In this document: piece by piece, positions 1 through 9,007 of the stretch | Numbering within the stretch: position 1 is the first letter of the stretch | Layout: every line of letters begins with the position of its first letter | Assembly (NCBI GenBank): GCA_013540605.1 | Contig: JABVCK010000003.1 | Span: 62,001-126,000, forward strand | Source: Bacillota bacterium | GTDB lineage: Bacteria; Bacillota; Clostridia; Ch29 | Direction: 5' to 3' | DNA: 64,000 nucleotides | Notes under the pieces: generated by a model | The model's input: the letters and a program-made list of their open reading frames with translations, nothing else | What the model was told of the DNA's origin: nothing | The model's database searches: none | Position numbers and translations under genes: made by a program

Positions 1-54
1 CTTTTCCTCCAGTTCCCAAATCCCTGTTTAACAACCGTCGTCTGTGTTTTGCCT

Positions 55-756
55 TTATGCACTTTCTTCATTCAGTTTCCTGGCCGCCAGCACCGGATTG
101 TTATTAATCGCCTGTCCGTTGGCAACAAGCTGGAAACTGCATCCAAGATATCTGGCCGCTTTCTCGCACATCATCATCCTTGTCATATATATTTTCATGA
201 ACTCCATAATGGATGAGGATGTGTCCATCTCTATTGAATAAATTATTATCCTATCCTGTATATCCACCTCTACCTTGGAACGTTTTATTGCATAATTGAC
301 CCTATCGTGAATGTCATCCGGGTTGTATTTACCGCGGCCAACCCGTGTCCTGTGCGCATCGCTTTTATCAGCAATTATTAGGGCAGCGGCAACCTCATTC
401 ACCACGTTCCCCGTCTCTTCCTCATGATTGCCAATAGCAGAAGTTATCATGCATATTTCATCCAGTTCCATACCCATCTCCATCAGCAGCGGGAACGCAA
501 GGTTAGCCCCTGTCATTCCATGATGCTTGCGGTTTATGCTGTTGCCTATATCGTGAATGTATCCTGCTATTGCAGCAAGTTCCTGGGTTCTTTCCGGGTA
601 CTCAAGCCTGCTTAATATATCCTTTGCTGTCTGGCTTACAAAACCGCAGTGTCGCATGCCATGTTCTGTATATCCTATTGCCTCCATACACTTCGCTGCC
701 CATTTTATCAGCGTACTGAATTTTTCATTCTCTTTTATGTCTTTTAATGTGACCAT
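55..756 (-). CDS. HD-domain phosphohydrolase
   Basis: This 233-residue protein has the HD-superfamily metal-binding pattern: an early histidine in EHGMRHCGFV near residue 33, the HDIGN pair near residue 68, a histidine in the GNHEEE segment near residue 110, and an aspartate in IIADKSDAHR near residue 130. The family hydrolyses phosphomonoesters or phosphodiesters of nucleotides; the substrate here cannot be read from sequence. Residues 1-160 hold the HD core, and the C-terminal third is a helical region I do not recognise. It stands alone, with no gene overlapping either end. The ATG follows a G-rich stretch (GGGGG) about 7 bases upstream. The fold is well supported, the role is not. Confidence 0.8.
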   Translation of the reverse strand: MVTLKDIKENEKFSTLIKWAAKCMEAIGYTEHGMRHCGFVSQTAKDILSRLEYPERTQELAAIAGYIHDIGNSINRKHHGMTGANLAFPLLMEMGMELDEICMITSAIGNHEEETGNVVNEVAAALIIADKSDAHRTRVGRGKYNPDDIHDRVNYAIKRSKVEVDIQDRIIIYSIEMDTSSSIMEFMKIYMTRMMMCEKAARYLGCSFQLVANGQAINNNPVLAARKLNEESA

Positions 757-1006
757 TCAAAAACCCCCAGATTAATTATTTGGTTTTTATATATAATATC
801 ATATTCACCCTATTCAATAAAAGTTAGAACAATAAGATGCGCTATGTTATCGCTGCTGCCGGTGCAATCCGATTGTAAAAAATTCCTTTAAACCGTATAT
901 TTTTATTAGTATGGAATAAATACATGCCTTATTCAGGGATAAAAAATATGCTGTCCAATAAAAACTAAGAAGAGAAAACTCTTGAATTGCTATGAGGAGG
1001 TATCCT

Positions 1007-1573
1007 ATGATTGATGATAGATTTATAATCCAATTACAGGGAAAAAATTTCGTCACCTATGAAGGACTGTTGGACCGGGCGCACCAGCTTGGACTTGAAT
1101 CCATCCAGGTGGATGTGGTACAGACACCGTCCCAGGATAATAACATGACGGCGATATGCCGTGCCACTGCAAAGGCCGGGGAAAAGCTATTCTCCGATTT
1201 TGGCGATGCAAGTCCAACATCCGTAGGCCAAAACCTTGTGCCGCATATACTCCGGATGGCTTCAACCAGGGCCAAGGCAAGGGCATTGCGCGATATGACC
1301 AATATTGGGATTACTGCCATTGAAGAACTAGATTTCAATGAGAAGGAGGATATGGCCGTTACTCCCGATGCTGCCGGAAGAAACACTGAAAAAAAGACGA
1401 CTTCTTCCAGTACTATATCTCCGGATAACTCGCCCCCCACCCGAAGGCAGCTTGATACTATCAAAGACCTGTCGCAAAGCTTGAATATTCCTGTTGATAC
1501 GGATAAACTCAACAAGAAAACGGCCGGCGATCTGATCGCACACCTTTTGGATGAGAAATATAAAAGACACTGA
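1007..1573 (+). CDS. Putative ssDNA-binding or Rad52-like protein
   Basis: The open frame could begin at 992, but that ATG lies inside the ribosome site GAGGAGG (994-1000); the ATG at 1007 is 6 bases downstream and gives 188 residues. The first ~115 residues are a compact domain with a GDASP motif (residues ~67-71) and a segment rich in Arg and Ala (STRAKARALRDMTNIG, residues ~86-101). By memory this resembles short bacterial and phage proteins of the Rad52/DdrA type, which bind single-stranded DNA; I could not search to confirm it. A Ser/Thr-rich linker (~125-145) leads to a short C-terminal helical segment. A perfect 18-bp hairpin begins in the stop codon. It is a single-gene unit. Confidence 0.55.
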   Translation: MIDDRFIIQLQGKNFVTYEGLLDRAHQLGLESIQVDVVQTPSQDNNMTAICRATAKAGEKLFSDFGDASPTSVGQNLVPHILRMASTRAKARALRDMTNIGITAIEELDFNEKEDMAVTPDAAGRNTEKKTTSSSTISPDNSPPTRRQLDTIKDLSQSLNIPVDTDKLNKKTAGDLIAHLLDEKYKRH

Positions 1574-1615
1574 CCCAGAAAGACCGGAGCGATTACTCTC
1601 CGGTCTTTCTGGGTC
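1572..1615 (+). terminator. Perfect 18-bp hairpin at gene end
   Basis: Arms 1572-1589 and 1598-1615 are exact reverse complements with an 8-base loop, and the left arm begins inside the TGA stop codon. The outer part is U-rich in the right arm (TTTCT) but no T-run follows, so it may act as a terminator in either direction or as a 3'-end stabiliser. Confidence 0.6.
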
Positions 1616-1620
1616 CATGA

Positions 1621-1863
1621 TTGTCCAGGCAAATTAAGAGCCCTCTCTATTTGATCTCTATCTCGGTTAGACACAGACTTATCCAGAATAAACATGATGT
1701 TTTCCAGGTTTGATATTTCTGCTTCGATTAACGTCTTCTCTATATTCTCCTTCACAGCACCAATTATTGCACCGTTTGTATCCCCTGTGATTACTGCGGT
1801 AGGAGGTGCTTCTCCATATCCTATGCTCCCATCGTCCGCCTTTACAAGGATAATGGTGTCTTC
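1621..1863 (-). pseudogene. Relic of dipeptide epimerase (enolase superfamily)
   Basis: Reading leftward from 1860, one frame gives a run typical of the N-terminal capping domain of L-Ala-D/L-Glu epimerases: DTIILVKADDGSIGYGEAPP followed by TAVITGDT and a helix ending near ENIMFILDK. In the family this is roughly residues 25-85 of about 350. Just upstream the same frame meets a stop (AEDTI preceded by TAA), and after about 1685 the similarity ends. No catalytic barrel remains, so the gene cannot work. A 12-base direct repeat (TCCAGGCAAATT) lies at 1624-1635 and 1940-1951, flanking the relic. The family call rests on motif recall, not a search. Confidence 0.6.
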
Positions 1864-1969
1864 TGCTTATAAAAGAAATTTTGAAAAATTGAAAATATGC
1901 TCTATATTTTCTATACGTTGCATCTTTATCCTATTATTCTCCAGGCAAATTGAGAACTTCAAACCGTCC

Positions 1970-3352
1970 CTATTTGCTAACGGGTTTCATCTTTGCGGTA
2001 AAATGTCGTAGTATCTTTGGCTCAAATATGAATTCCAGGCCTACTATCCGGTCTCTTCTCTTATAGAGTTCGATCAAAGCATCGGCTACATAATCCATAT
2101 GATTGTCGGTGTATGTTCTTCTCGGTATGGTAAGCCTCAGCAGTTCCATCGGGGATTCCTGCTGTTCGCCGGTCCTTGGGTCCCTTCCGAGAAGGAGCGA
2201 GCCTATCTCAACCCCCCTGACCCCTGCTTCGATATACAGTTCGTTGCATAGTGCCGCCGCAGGGAACTGGTAGTATGGGATATGGGGAAGGAATTTCTTT
2301 GCATCAACGAATACGGCATGCCCCCCCACCGGATATTGTATCGGAATACCGGCATCCATCAACCTCTGCCCCAGGTATTCGACCTGGCCGATCCTGCTTT
2401 CCAGGTAGGGAAGCTCCAGCACCTCCCTCAACCCTCTGGCCATTGCTTCAAGGTCCCTTCCCGCCAGACCGCCATAGGTCGGAAACCCTTCAAACGCAAC
2501 GTTTACTTCCCGCACCCTGTTGAACAGCTCTTCATCATCCTTCAGGGCAATGAAACCACCTATATTGACCAGGGCATCCTTCTTGGCACTCATGGTAAGG
2601 CCTTCGGCGTATGAATACATCTCCCTTACGATCTCCTGAATACTCTTTCCGGAATAGCCCTCTTCCCTCTTCTTAATGAAATACGCGTTTTCCGCAAATC
2701 TCGCCGAGTCCATGAAAACCCTGACACCGTATTTGGAGCATACTTCGCTGACTTCCCTTATATTCTTCATGGAAACCGGCTGGCCACCCGCGGAGTTACA
2801 TGTCACCGTGATCAGCATAAAGGCGATTTTTTCAGCGCCATGATCCTTGATGAAGCTCTCAAGCTTCGCGATATCCACATTGCCCTTGAAGGGGTGATAT
2901 GTTGATGTGTCAAAGGCTTCTTCTATTACAAGGTTTACCGGGATCCCCCCTGACAGGTGAATATGCGCCTCTGTGGTATCGAAGTGCATATTTCCGAGAA
3001 CATACTGGTCCTTGCTTATCAGCTGGCTGAACAGCGATTTTTCTGCACCCCTGCCCTGATGGGTAGGAATCAGGTATTTGCAACCGAATATATCCTGTAT
3101 GGATTTTTCAAGGTTGTAGAAGTTCTTGCTTCCGGCATAGGATTCATCTCCCAGCATGATGCCTGCCCACTGATTATCGCTCATGGCTCCGGTTCCGCTG
3201 TCTGTCAGAAGGTCAATGAACACGTCCTCCGCCTTTAGGGCAAATACATTGTATCCTGCTTCCTGCAGCTTCTGTATTCTCTCTTCCCTTGGTATCAGCC
3301 TTATGGGTTCTACCATTTTAATCCTGTAGGGTTCCGCTTTCCTTGTGGCCAT
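1970..3352 (-). CDS. tnaA: Tryptophanase (tryptophan indole-lyase)
   Basis: This PLP enzyme of 460 residues cleaves L-tryptophan to indole, pyruvate and ammonia. It shows the whole beta-eliminating lyase pattern: [15 protein letters not shown] near residue 50, PTHQGRGAE near 96, [13 protein letters not shown] near 215, and the PLP lysine in MSAKKDA near 258. Tyrosine phenol-lyase is the close alternative. The segment [16 protein letters not shown] near residue 380 matches the tryptophanase version (VEIG), where tyrosine phenol-lyase carries an arginine (MERG), and the AGGHAxFVDAxKxLPHIP stretch also fits tryptophanase. The ATG has an AGGAGG site 8-9 bases upstream. It is transcribed alone, from the sigma-54 promoter at 3394-3409, and lies downstream of its probable activator. 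Confidence 0.9.
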   Translation of the reverse strand: MATRKAEPYRIKMVEPIRLIPREERIQKLQEAGYNVFALKAEDVFIDLLTDSGTGAMSDNQWAGIMLGDESYAGSKNFYNLEKSIQDIFGCKYLIPTHQGRGAEKSLFSQLISKDQYVLGNMHFDTTEAHIHLSGGIPVNLVIEEAFDTSTYHPFKGNVDIAKLESFIKDHGAEKIAFMLITVTCNSAGGQPVSMKNIREVSEVCSKYGVRVFMDSARFAENAYFIKKREEGYSGKSIQEIVREMYSYAEGLTMSAKKDALVNIGGFIALKDDEELFNRVREVNVAFEGFPTYGGLAGRDLEAMARGLREVLELPYLESRIGQVEYLGQRLMDAGIPIQYPVGGHAVFVDAKKFLPHIPYYQFPAAALCNELYIEAGVRGVEIGSLLLGRDPRTGEQQESPMELLRLTIPRRTYTDNHMDYVADALIELYKRRDRIVGLEFIFEPKILRHFTAKMKPVSK

Positions 3353-3393
3353 ATTTCATCATCCTCCTAAATTTAGTCTCCAGATTTAGTTTA

Positions 3394-3409
3394 TGCAATA
3401 TCCGTACCA
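3394..3409 (-). promoter_or_regulatory. Sigma-54 (-24/-12) promoter of tnaA
   Basis: On the minus strand the sequence TGGTACGGATATTGCA has the invariant GG and GC dinucleotides exactly 12 bases apart, and matches the sigma-54 consensus TGGCACG-N4-TTGCA at all but one defined position. It predicts transcription from about 3383, a leader of about 30 bases and then the AGGAGG site of tnaA. The neighbouring gene encodes a sigma-54 activator, which supports the call. Confidence 0.82.
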
Positions 3410-3537
3410 GCAACCTTTGCGTTCCGTATTTACAGGCATGTACATGAAATAACCACAAAGAACCAGCTCTCGTCCTGATCTTTTTAATACACAAGATCCG
3501 GTTACTGTATCAAATAGCTGCAATGTCCTTAATTGCG

Positions 3538-3554
3538 TGTATTATTATAATACA
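3538..3554. promoter_or_regulatory. Candidate enhancer palindrome, promoter-proximal copy
   Basis: A 17-bp inverted repeat, TGTATTAT-T-ATAATACA, has perfect 8-base arms. It lies about 155-170 bases upstream of the predicted tnaA start, the usual distance for a sigma-54 activator binding site, and is repeated 51 bases further upstream. Confidence 0.6.
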
Positions 3555-3588
3555 ACATTTGAATTTCACTGCTCAAACGTCCTGTATT

Positions 3589-3605
3589 TGTATTATTATG
3601 CTACA
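3589..3605. promoter_or_regulatory. Candidate enhancer palindrome, promoter-distal copy
   Basis: This second 17-bp element matches the copy at 3538-3554 at 15 of 17 positions (AA replaced by GC near the right arm). The centre-to-centre distance is 51 bp, close to five helical turns, so two activator oligomers could lie on the same face. It overlaps the stop codon of the activator gene. Confidence 0.55.
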
Positions 3606-4962
3606 CATCATCAAGGTCATATTTGTCAAGCTTCCGGTATAAAGTAGCCCTTGATATATTAAGGGCCTTTGCTATATCGGTCTTATTCTTATACCTGCTT
3701 ACAGCTTTGGTCAGAACTTCCCTTTCTATTTCCTCCAGGGTGGGGAACCTATCAGCAAAGAAAAGGTTCAGGTTATCCTCTTCTTTTCCGTCTCCGGTTA
3801 GATACCTGGGAAGATCATCAACGTCTATTATGCTGTCTTCATCCATGACCACCGATTGCTCGATAATATTCTCCATCTCCCGCACGTTGCCCGGATAATC
3901 ATAATTCATAAGGACCCGCATTGCGGCCGGGGCAATATCCAGCACTTCTTTTTTCAGGCGTTCGCACGTTTTCCTGGTTATGCTTTTAATAAATATGTGC
4001 AAGTCTTCCTTTCTCTCCCTCAGAGGCTGAAGCTGTATGAGTATTACCCTGAGCCTGTAATACAAATCCTCCCTGAACCTGTTGGTTTCCACCAGGTTTT
4101 TCAGATTTTTATTAGTGGCAGCAATAACCCTTACGTCGGCATGGCGTACCGATGTGCCGCCTATCCTCATAATCTCACCGTTTTGAAGGACTCTAAGCAC
4201 TTTAGGCTGTAATGCTATATGCATATCGCCTATTTCATCAAGGAAGATCGTGCCGCCATCGGCCAGTTCGAACAGCCCGCGCCTGCCTCCCTTTTTTGCA
4301 CCGGTAAAGGCCCCTTCTTCATACCCGAAAAGTTCGCTCTCCAGCAGGTGTTCCGGAATCGCAGCGCAGTTCACAACTACAAAGGGTTTATCCCTCCTGT
4401 CGCTGTGCCTGTGTATATACCTGGCAAACACTTCTTTGCCGGTCCCGCTTTCCCCCTGGATGAGAACGTTGGAACTAACGCCGGAGGCCTTAATGGCAAG
4501 CTGCATAACCCTAAGCATATCCCTGTTGTTACCTACAATTACATCTTTGTCAATCTCGTTTGCCTGGCTGAGTCTCTGGGATAGGTGCGCTATTGTGTTC
4601 TGCGCCTCGTTTAACCGCCTATTGAGCTTGATAATATCGGTAATATCCTGGAAAATCGAAATGGCGCCTATCAGATTCCCCCTCTCCCTTATCGGAACAA
4701 TATTCGATATTACTTCGCTTTTGCCGGTTTTGGTTCTAACCCCGATCATTTCAGAACCGCTCTTTATGACTTCGAGTATATGCGAATCCGGTACAACCGA
4801 ACTTACATGTTTTCCAACCGCGTCTTCCCTGTTGATTCCGGTTATTCTGTTATTGGCCGGGTTCACATAAATAACCGTTCCCCTGTTGTCAACCGCCACA
4901 ATGCCATTATATATAGCGTCAAGAATTTTGCTGGATTTATCCATAAGTTCCTTCATATTCAT
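3601..4962 (-). CDS. Sigma-54-dependent activator with PAS domain
   Basis: This enhancer-binding protein has 453 residues. Residues ~8-115 form a PAS domain (IYNGIVAVDNRGTVIYVNPA), followed by a short helix. The AAA+ domain (~140-375) has Walker A GESGTGKE, the sigma-54 contact loop GAFTGA, Walker B FLDEIGD and an arginine-finger region. The last ~45 residues are a Fis-type helix-turn-helix (NKTDIAKALNISRATLYRKL). Such proteins hydrolyse ATP to open promoters bound by RpoN. The start abuts the yvcK stop (TAAATG), so it is the last gene of murB-side operon PHP-rapZ-yvcK. A second ATG two codons in is an alternative start. It probably controls tnaA just downstream; the PAS ligand is unknown. 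Confidence 0.9.
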   Translation of the reverse strand: MNMKELMDKSSKILDAIYNGIVAVDNRGTVIYVNPANNRITGINREDAVGKHVSSVVPDSHILEVIKSGSEMIGVRTKTGKSEVISNIVPIRERGNLIGAISIFQDITDIIKLNRRLNEAQNTIAHLSQRLSQANEIDKDVIVGNNRDMLRVMQLAIKASGVSSNVLIQGESGTGKEVFARYIHRHSDRRDKPFVVVNCAAIPEHLLESELFGYEEGAFTGAKKGGRRGLFELADGGTIFLDEIGDMHIALQPKVLRVLQNGEIMRIGGTSVRHADVRVIAATNKNLKNLVETNRFREDLYYRLRVILIQLQPLRERKEDLHIFIKSITRKTCERLKKEVLDIAPAAMRVLMNYDYPGNVREMENIIEQSVVMDEDSIIDVDDLPRYLTGDGKEEDNLNLFFADRFPTLEEIEREVLTKAVSRYKNKTDIAKALNISRATLYRKLDKYDLDDV

Positions 4963-6273
4963 TTAAACCACTCTCCCGTTGTGTCTCAGGTTCATCAGAA
5001 GATAATAGTAATCTAAAAGTCCCATCTCATTATTGTTAGCAAGTTTGGCAATCAGGTGGGCGAGCTTTATGGAGTCATGCCTTAAAAAACCCTTCTCAAC
5101 CGAAACAAGGTCTTCGGAAACGATTTTTATTCCCGGCCTTACCCTGTCAATATCCGGCATTACCGGCTGTGACCCGTCCTGGGCGTATCTATCCAGGTAG
5201 GATCTTTCAATCTTCCCGCTATTTGTTATGACATAATCCAGGATTTTACTACCCGCGTGCTCTTCCAGAGCTTTGATATGATCAGACACTGTGAAGCCTG
5301 ATGTTTCACCGGGCTGTGTCATAATATTGCAGACGTATATTTTTACTGCCTTTGAACCGTTGATTGCATTAACTATGTCGCTGGAAAGAAGGTTTGGAAT
5401 AATGCTGGTAAACAGGCTTCCGGGACCCAGTACTATTGCGTCGGCATAGTTTATTGCATCCAGGACTTCCGGAAGGGCCCGGGGGTCTTTAGGTTTGATA
5501 AACACACTCTCAATACCCGATTTGTTCTCAACGACCGAATTGGGTATATTCGACTCACCTCTTACCACCATTCCGTTCTTAAGCTGCGCATAAAGGGTAA
5601 CGTCGTCAAGGGTAAAGGGCAAAACCTTGCCGGTCACGGCAAGCACCTCTGAAATCCGCTTTACTGCCTCCTCAAAGCTGTTGGATATGCCTGTCATGGC
5701 TGCTATAAATAGATTTCCAAAGCTCTGGCCCTTCAAGCTTCCTTTCTTGAACCTGTACTCGAGGAGCTGCTCCATAACGGGCTCTGTATCCGCCAGTGCC
5801 AGGATGCAGTTCCTTATATCTCCGGGTGGCAGGATGCCAAGGTCGGTCCGGAGTACCCCTGAACCTCCCCCATCATCCGCAACCGTTACTACTGCGGTAA
5901 TATTGGAAGTAAAATTTTTCATTCCCCTGAGCAGCACCGAAAGCCCTGTGCCTCCTCCTATGACAACTACCCTGGGTCCTTTCATAAGAATTCTATCGTG
6001 TATTATGTTTCTATTGGAAAGGCTGTTTTCTGAAGCTATGCCGTTGACCTTCCTGAAACCGAGAAAACTTAAAATCAGCCCCCTGAAGGATATATATTCA
6101 AGCACGGTACCCAACCCTATCAGCATGACAGCAGATGCGGTACTGCCGACTTTTAACCCCAAACTGCTCAATACAACAGAAATACCCGCTCCAATCAACG
6201 CAACCCCAATCAATGCTACAAGCAACCATCTTTTTATACCAAGACCCGGCCTAAGCCAATCCCGTACCCTCAT
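4963..6273 (-). CDS. yvcK: YvcK/CofD-like gluconeogenesis factor
   Basis: This 436-residue protein of the CofD-like YvcK family has a glycine-rich nucleotide loop ([18 protein letters not shown] near residue 101) and the DDGGGSG stretch near residue 132. Known YvcK proteins bind UDP-sugars and affect cell shape and carbon metabolism. Unlike the short Bacillus form, it carries an N-terminal extension with two membrane helices (residues ~18-36 and ~45-65), as in many clostridia, so it is probably membrane-anchored. Its start overlaps the rapZ stop by 4 bases, and its stop touches the next start, which indicates translational coupling. Confidence 0.9.
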   Translation of the reverse strand: MRVRDWLRPGLGIKRWLLVALIGVALIGAGISVVLSSLGLKVGSTASAVMLIGLGTVLEYISFRGLILSFLGFRKVNGIASENSLSNRNIIHDRILMKGPRVVVIGGGTGLSVLLRGMKNFTSNITAVVTVADDGGGSGVLRTDLGILPPGDIRNCILALADTEPVMEQLLEYRFKKGSLKGQSFGNLFIAAMTGISNSFEEAVKRISEVLAVTGKVLPFTLDDVTLYAQLKNGMVVRGESNIPNSVVENKSGIESVFIKPKDPRALPEVLDAINYADAIVLGPGSLFTSIIPNLLSSDIVNAINGSKAVKIYVCNIMTQPGETSGFTVSDHIKALEEHAGSKILDYVITNSGKIERSYLDRYAQDGSQPVMPDIDRVRPGIKIVSEDLVSVEKGFLRHDSIKLAHLIAKLANNNEMGLLDYYYLLMNLRHNGRVV

Positions 6274-7148
6274 TTGCCTTCATCTCCAATGGCGGCCTTG
6301 TGAACATCCCTGTGGTCTACTATCGCCCTATGGTTTCTGCTTTTCATTTCCTCGCATAGAGCATTCGCTATTATTACGGATCTATGCCTTCCCCCTGTAC
6401 ACCCTACGGCAATAACCAGGTTATTCTTGCCCTCCTGTATATATCTGGGGATAAGGAATTCGATAAGGTCGTTGAGCTTGCTAAGAAATTTCTTGGTGTC
6501 AGGCCACTTCATAACATACTCCTTCACAGCCTTGTTTTCGCCGCTGTAATCCCTCAGGGCTTCATTGTAATACGGATTCGGCAGAAATCTCACGTCAAAT
6601 ACAAGGTCTGCGTCCAATGGAATTCCGTACTTGAAGCCAAATGACACTACGGATATGAGCAGGCCTTCCTTTTTTCCCTCTACCGAAAAAAGACCGGCCA
6701 GTTGCTCTTTGAGCTGTTTTGGCCTTAAGTTTGTGGTATCAATAACGTAATCAGCCTTTATCCTTATCTCTTCCAGCCGCTTGCGTTCCTCTTCTATTCC
6801 TTTTATAACCCTATCGTCCGGTGCCAGGGGATGCCTTCTCCTGCTTTCTTTAAACCTCTTTACAAGGGCTTCATCCGATGCCTCCAGAAACAGAATCTCC
6901 AGACTGACGCCCTCGTCTTCCAGAGCTTCAAGGCTTGAAAGCAATTCATTGAAGAATTCTCCTCCCCTGATATCGATAACCAGGGCTATTTTATCGATCT
7001 TCCCGCGGGTCTGATAGCAGAGCTCTGCAAATTTGGGAATCAACGCGGGGGGCAGGTTGTCGACACAAAAGAACCCCAGATCTTCAAGGCTTCTGATAGC
7101 CTGCGTTTTACCGGCTCCCGAGAGCCCGGTTATGATCACATACCTCAT
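6270..7148 (-). CDS. rapZ: RNase adapter / nucleotide-binding protein RapZ
   Basis: The 292-residue protein has the P-loop GLSGAGKTQ at its N-terminus, VDNLPP near residue 32, and the C-terminal signature [10 protein letters not shown] typical of RapZ (YvcJ). In Bacillus the homologue hydrolyses nucleotides and influences competence; in E. coli it guides RNase E. An in-frame ATG at 7172 is part of the AGAGGAGG ribosome site (7160-7167), so the ATG at 7148 is preferred and matches the family length. It sits between a PHP gene and yvcK, in the conserved Firmicutes order. Confidence 0.92.
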   Translation of the reverse strand: MRYVIITGLSGAGKTQAIRSLEDLGFFCVDNLPPALIPKFAELCYQTRGKIDKIALVIDIRGGEFFNELLSSLEALEDEGVSLEILFLEASDEALVKRFKESRRRHPLAPDDRVIKGIEEERKRLEEIRIKADYVIDTTNLRPKQLKEQLAGLFSVEGKKEGLLISVVSFGFKYGIPLDADLVFDVRFLPNPYYNEALRDYSGENKAVKEYVMKWPDTKKFLSKLNDLIEFLIPRYIQEGKNNLVIAVGCTGGRHRSVIIANALCEEMKSRNHRAIVDHRDVHKAAIGDEGK

Positions 7149-7155
7149 CTCTATT

Positions 7156-7890
7156 TTAAACCTCCTCTGCATTTATTATATCCCTGGCGGAAATTCCTGC
7201 CTTAATTGCTATGTCCAGCGCGCTGCTTACCTCACCCACCTTTTCCGGGCTGTGGGCATCACTGCTGAGGACAAACTTTGCTCCATGCTGTTTGGCGATT
7301 CTAACGTAATCCACCGTCATGAAATGATGACTTGCGTTTATTTCAAGGGCTGTCCCATTACGGACGGCCGCATCCGCTATTGCTGCCGTATCTATATCCG
7401 CCTTGGCTCCGGGGTGGGTGATTATCCTGACGGGATATCTTTCAATGGCTTTTATGAGGGCCCTGGTGTTTATCTCCCTTGCGCTCAGAGCAAGCCCTTT
7501 GATCAACCTGCCTGCGAAGTTCTTAAAATGTATATGATAGCCATCCCTAATCGACCCGGGTAGTGCACCAAAATGATATCCGACCAACAGAATGTCCAGC
7601 ATGGGAATAATGCTTTCATCAACATCGATGGTCCCATCAATGGAAACCACATTCGCCTCCACTCCCAGAAGCACATCAATATCGCCGTACCTGTCATTGA
7701 TGCGCCTGACTTCCTCCTTCATTTTCACAAGGGCGTCCTTTCTGATCCCGTATAAAAAGTGACCCGGCCCATGGTCTGTAATGGCAATCTCCCTCAAACC
7801 TTTTTTCCGTGCCGCCTGTACGTTTTCTTCAATAGTCCCCTTGCCGTGGCTAAACCTGGTATGGGTATGGTAATCCGCAAATATTCTCAA
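7156..7890 (-). CDS. PHP-domain phosphoesterase
   Basis: This 244-residue protein has the PHP metal-site motifs: [11 protein letters not shown] at the N-terminus, AITDHGPGH near residue 38, a GVEAN segment near 77, a histidine in [10 protein letters not shown] near 156, and [12 protein letters not shown] near 207. The family hydrolyses phosphoesters with a trinuclear metal centre; the YcdX-like group has no firm substrate. The start is TTG (7888-7890), 8 bases after AAGGAG. It leads the operon with rapZ and yvcK, the usual clostridial arrangement. A second PHP protein of the same size lies at 10397-11122. Confidence 0.88.
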   Translation of the reverse strand: MRIFADYHTHTRFSHGKGTIEENVQAARKKGLREIAITDHGPGHFLYGIRKDALVKMKEEVRRINDRYGDIDVLLGVEANVVSIDGTIDVDESIIPMLDILLVGYHFGALPGSIRDGYHIHFKNFAGRLIKGLALSAREINTRALIKAIERYPVRIITHPGAKADIDTAAIADAAVRNGTALEINASHHFMTVDYVRIAKQHGAKFVLSSDAHSPEKVGEVSSALDIAIKAGISARDIINAEEV

Positions 7891-7983
7891 AGTTCTGCTC
7901 CTTTCAGTTCTTCACTGGTTCCTTATATAATATTCTACCCCATGTTTAATTCTGATACTATAGGCTGTAGCAATTCTGTACAA

Positions 7984-8004
7984 CAAAAAAGCGCCTCCGG
8001 CGCT
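7984..8004 (-). terminator. Terminator after murB
   Basis: On the minus strand a stem AGCGCC/GGCGCT with a 3-base loop is followed by six or more T residues. It starts 4 bases beyond the murB stop codon and separates murB from the PHP-rapZ-yvcK operon. Confidence 0.8.
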
Positions 8005-8007
8005 CCG

Positions 8008-8937
8008 CTATACTTTTATTCTGCCCATATCTCCCACAACCTTAATCTCCGGCTGCAGTTCCACTCCGAATTTATCCCTGACTTCATCCTTCACATAGTT
8101 GATAAGCGAGATAACATCCTGAGCCGTTGCATTTCCCACATTTACAATAAACCCGCAGTGAAGCTCTGAAACCTGGGCATCTCCTATCCTTTTACCCCTT
8201 AACCCCGCCTGCTCTATCAGCTTGCCTGCGTAATAGCCCTCCGGCCTTTTAAATATACTGCCGGCGCTGGGGAGATGCAAAGGCTGCTTGGATTTTCTGA
8301 GCTGCGTATACTCCCTGATACGCTCATCAATCTGCTTACGGTCACCTTTTTTAAATACCAGTTCGCAGTCCAGTACAATAAGGCCCTCGGCTTGAACCAG
8401 GCTTGACCTGTATCCGAGTTTCAAGCGGGAATTTGAATAAGTCTTAATATCGCCCTCGGGAGTTAAAAGCCTTGCCCATTTCAGAACATCCTTAATCTCT
8501 CCGCCGTATGCACCGGCGTTCATAGCCACTGCTCCGCCGAGAGTCCCGGGAATACCGTGGGCAAACTCAAACCCCTCCAGGCCGGCTTCAATTACATTTT
8601 TGGAAAGAGTGGATAGCAGGATGCCGGCCTGTCCATACACCCTTTCACCATCTATACTGCAGTCCTTCATATTTGCTGCGGTTTTCACTATTACTCCCCT
8701 GTATCCGCTATCCGACACAAGCAGGTTGGTGCCATTACCCATAATAAAATACGGACAGCTGTTTTGTTTGCATATTTCTACAGTTGCTACGATCTCTTCT
8801 ATTGAAGACGGGAACACCATGATATCTGCGGGACCGCCGATTTTAAAGGAAGTATGGTCCTTCATGGGTTCATTGGTCTTTATTTTGCTTGGTGGGATAT
8901 ACTTCTTTAATTGTTCCAAAACCTCCTGTGGGTACAT
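8008..8937 (-). CDS. murB: UDP-N-acetylenolpyruvoylglucosamine reductase
   Basis: MurB (309 residues) makes UDP-N-acetylmuramic acid, using FAD and NADPH, in the cytoplasmic stage of peptidoglycan synthesis. The FAD-binding part shows TSFKIGGPAD near residue 27 and GNGTNLLVSD near residue 67; GIPGTLGGAVAMNAGAYGGEI near 128 is diagnostic. The catalytic serine is in SAGSIFKRP near residue 225, with the final glutamate in LQPEIKVVG. The length fits the shorter type II enzymes. It has its own terminator. Confidence 0.95.
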   Translation of the reverse strand: MYPQEVLEQLKKYIPPSKIKTNEPMKDHTSFKIGGPADIMVFPSSIEEIVATVEICKQNSCPYFIMGNGTNLLVSDSGYRGVIVKTAANMKDCSIDGERVYGQAGILLSTLSKNVIEAGLEGFEFAHGIPGTLGGAVAMNAGAYGGEIKDVLKWARLLTPEGDIKTYSNSRLKLGYRSSLVQAEGLIVLDCELVFKKGDRKQIDERIREYTQLRKSKQPLHLPSAGSIFKRPEGYYAGKLIEQAGLRGKRIGDAQVSELHCGFIVNVGNATAQDVISLINYVKDEVRDKFGVELQPEIKVVGDMGRIKV

Positions 8938-9007
8938 ATCACCACTCCCGGGTACTTCATTTACAAATAAATTCTACAGTATTTTACCCTATTTTACAAC
9001 TCGTATG

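Noticed and set aside
1057-1755. Long minus-strand frame opposite the ssDNA-binding-like gene
   Set aside because: Its left two-thirds are antisense to a gene with a good ribosome site, and only its first ~60 codons look like protein; those belong to the epimerase relic.
1694-2011. Plus-strand 105-codon frame
   Set aside because: It is the antisense of the epimerase relic, whose minus-strand reading has family-like sequence. It has no ribosome site.
5627-6415. Plus-strand 262-codon frame opposite yvcK
   Set aside because: It is antisense to a well-conserved gene and has low-complexity Ser/Pro composition typical of shadow frames.
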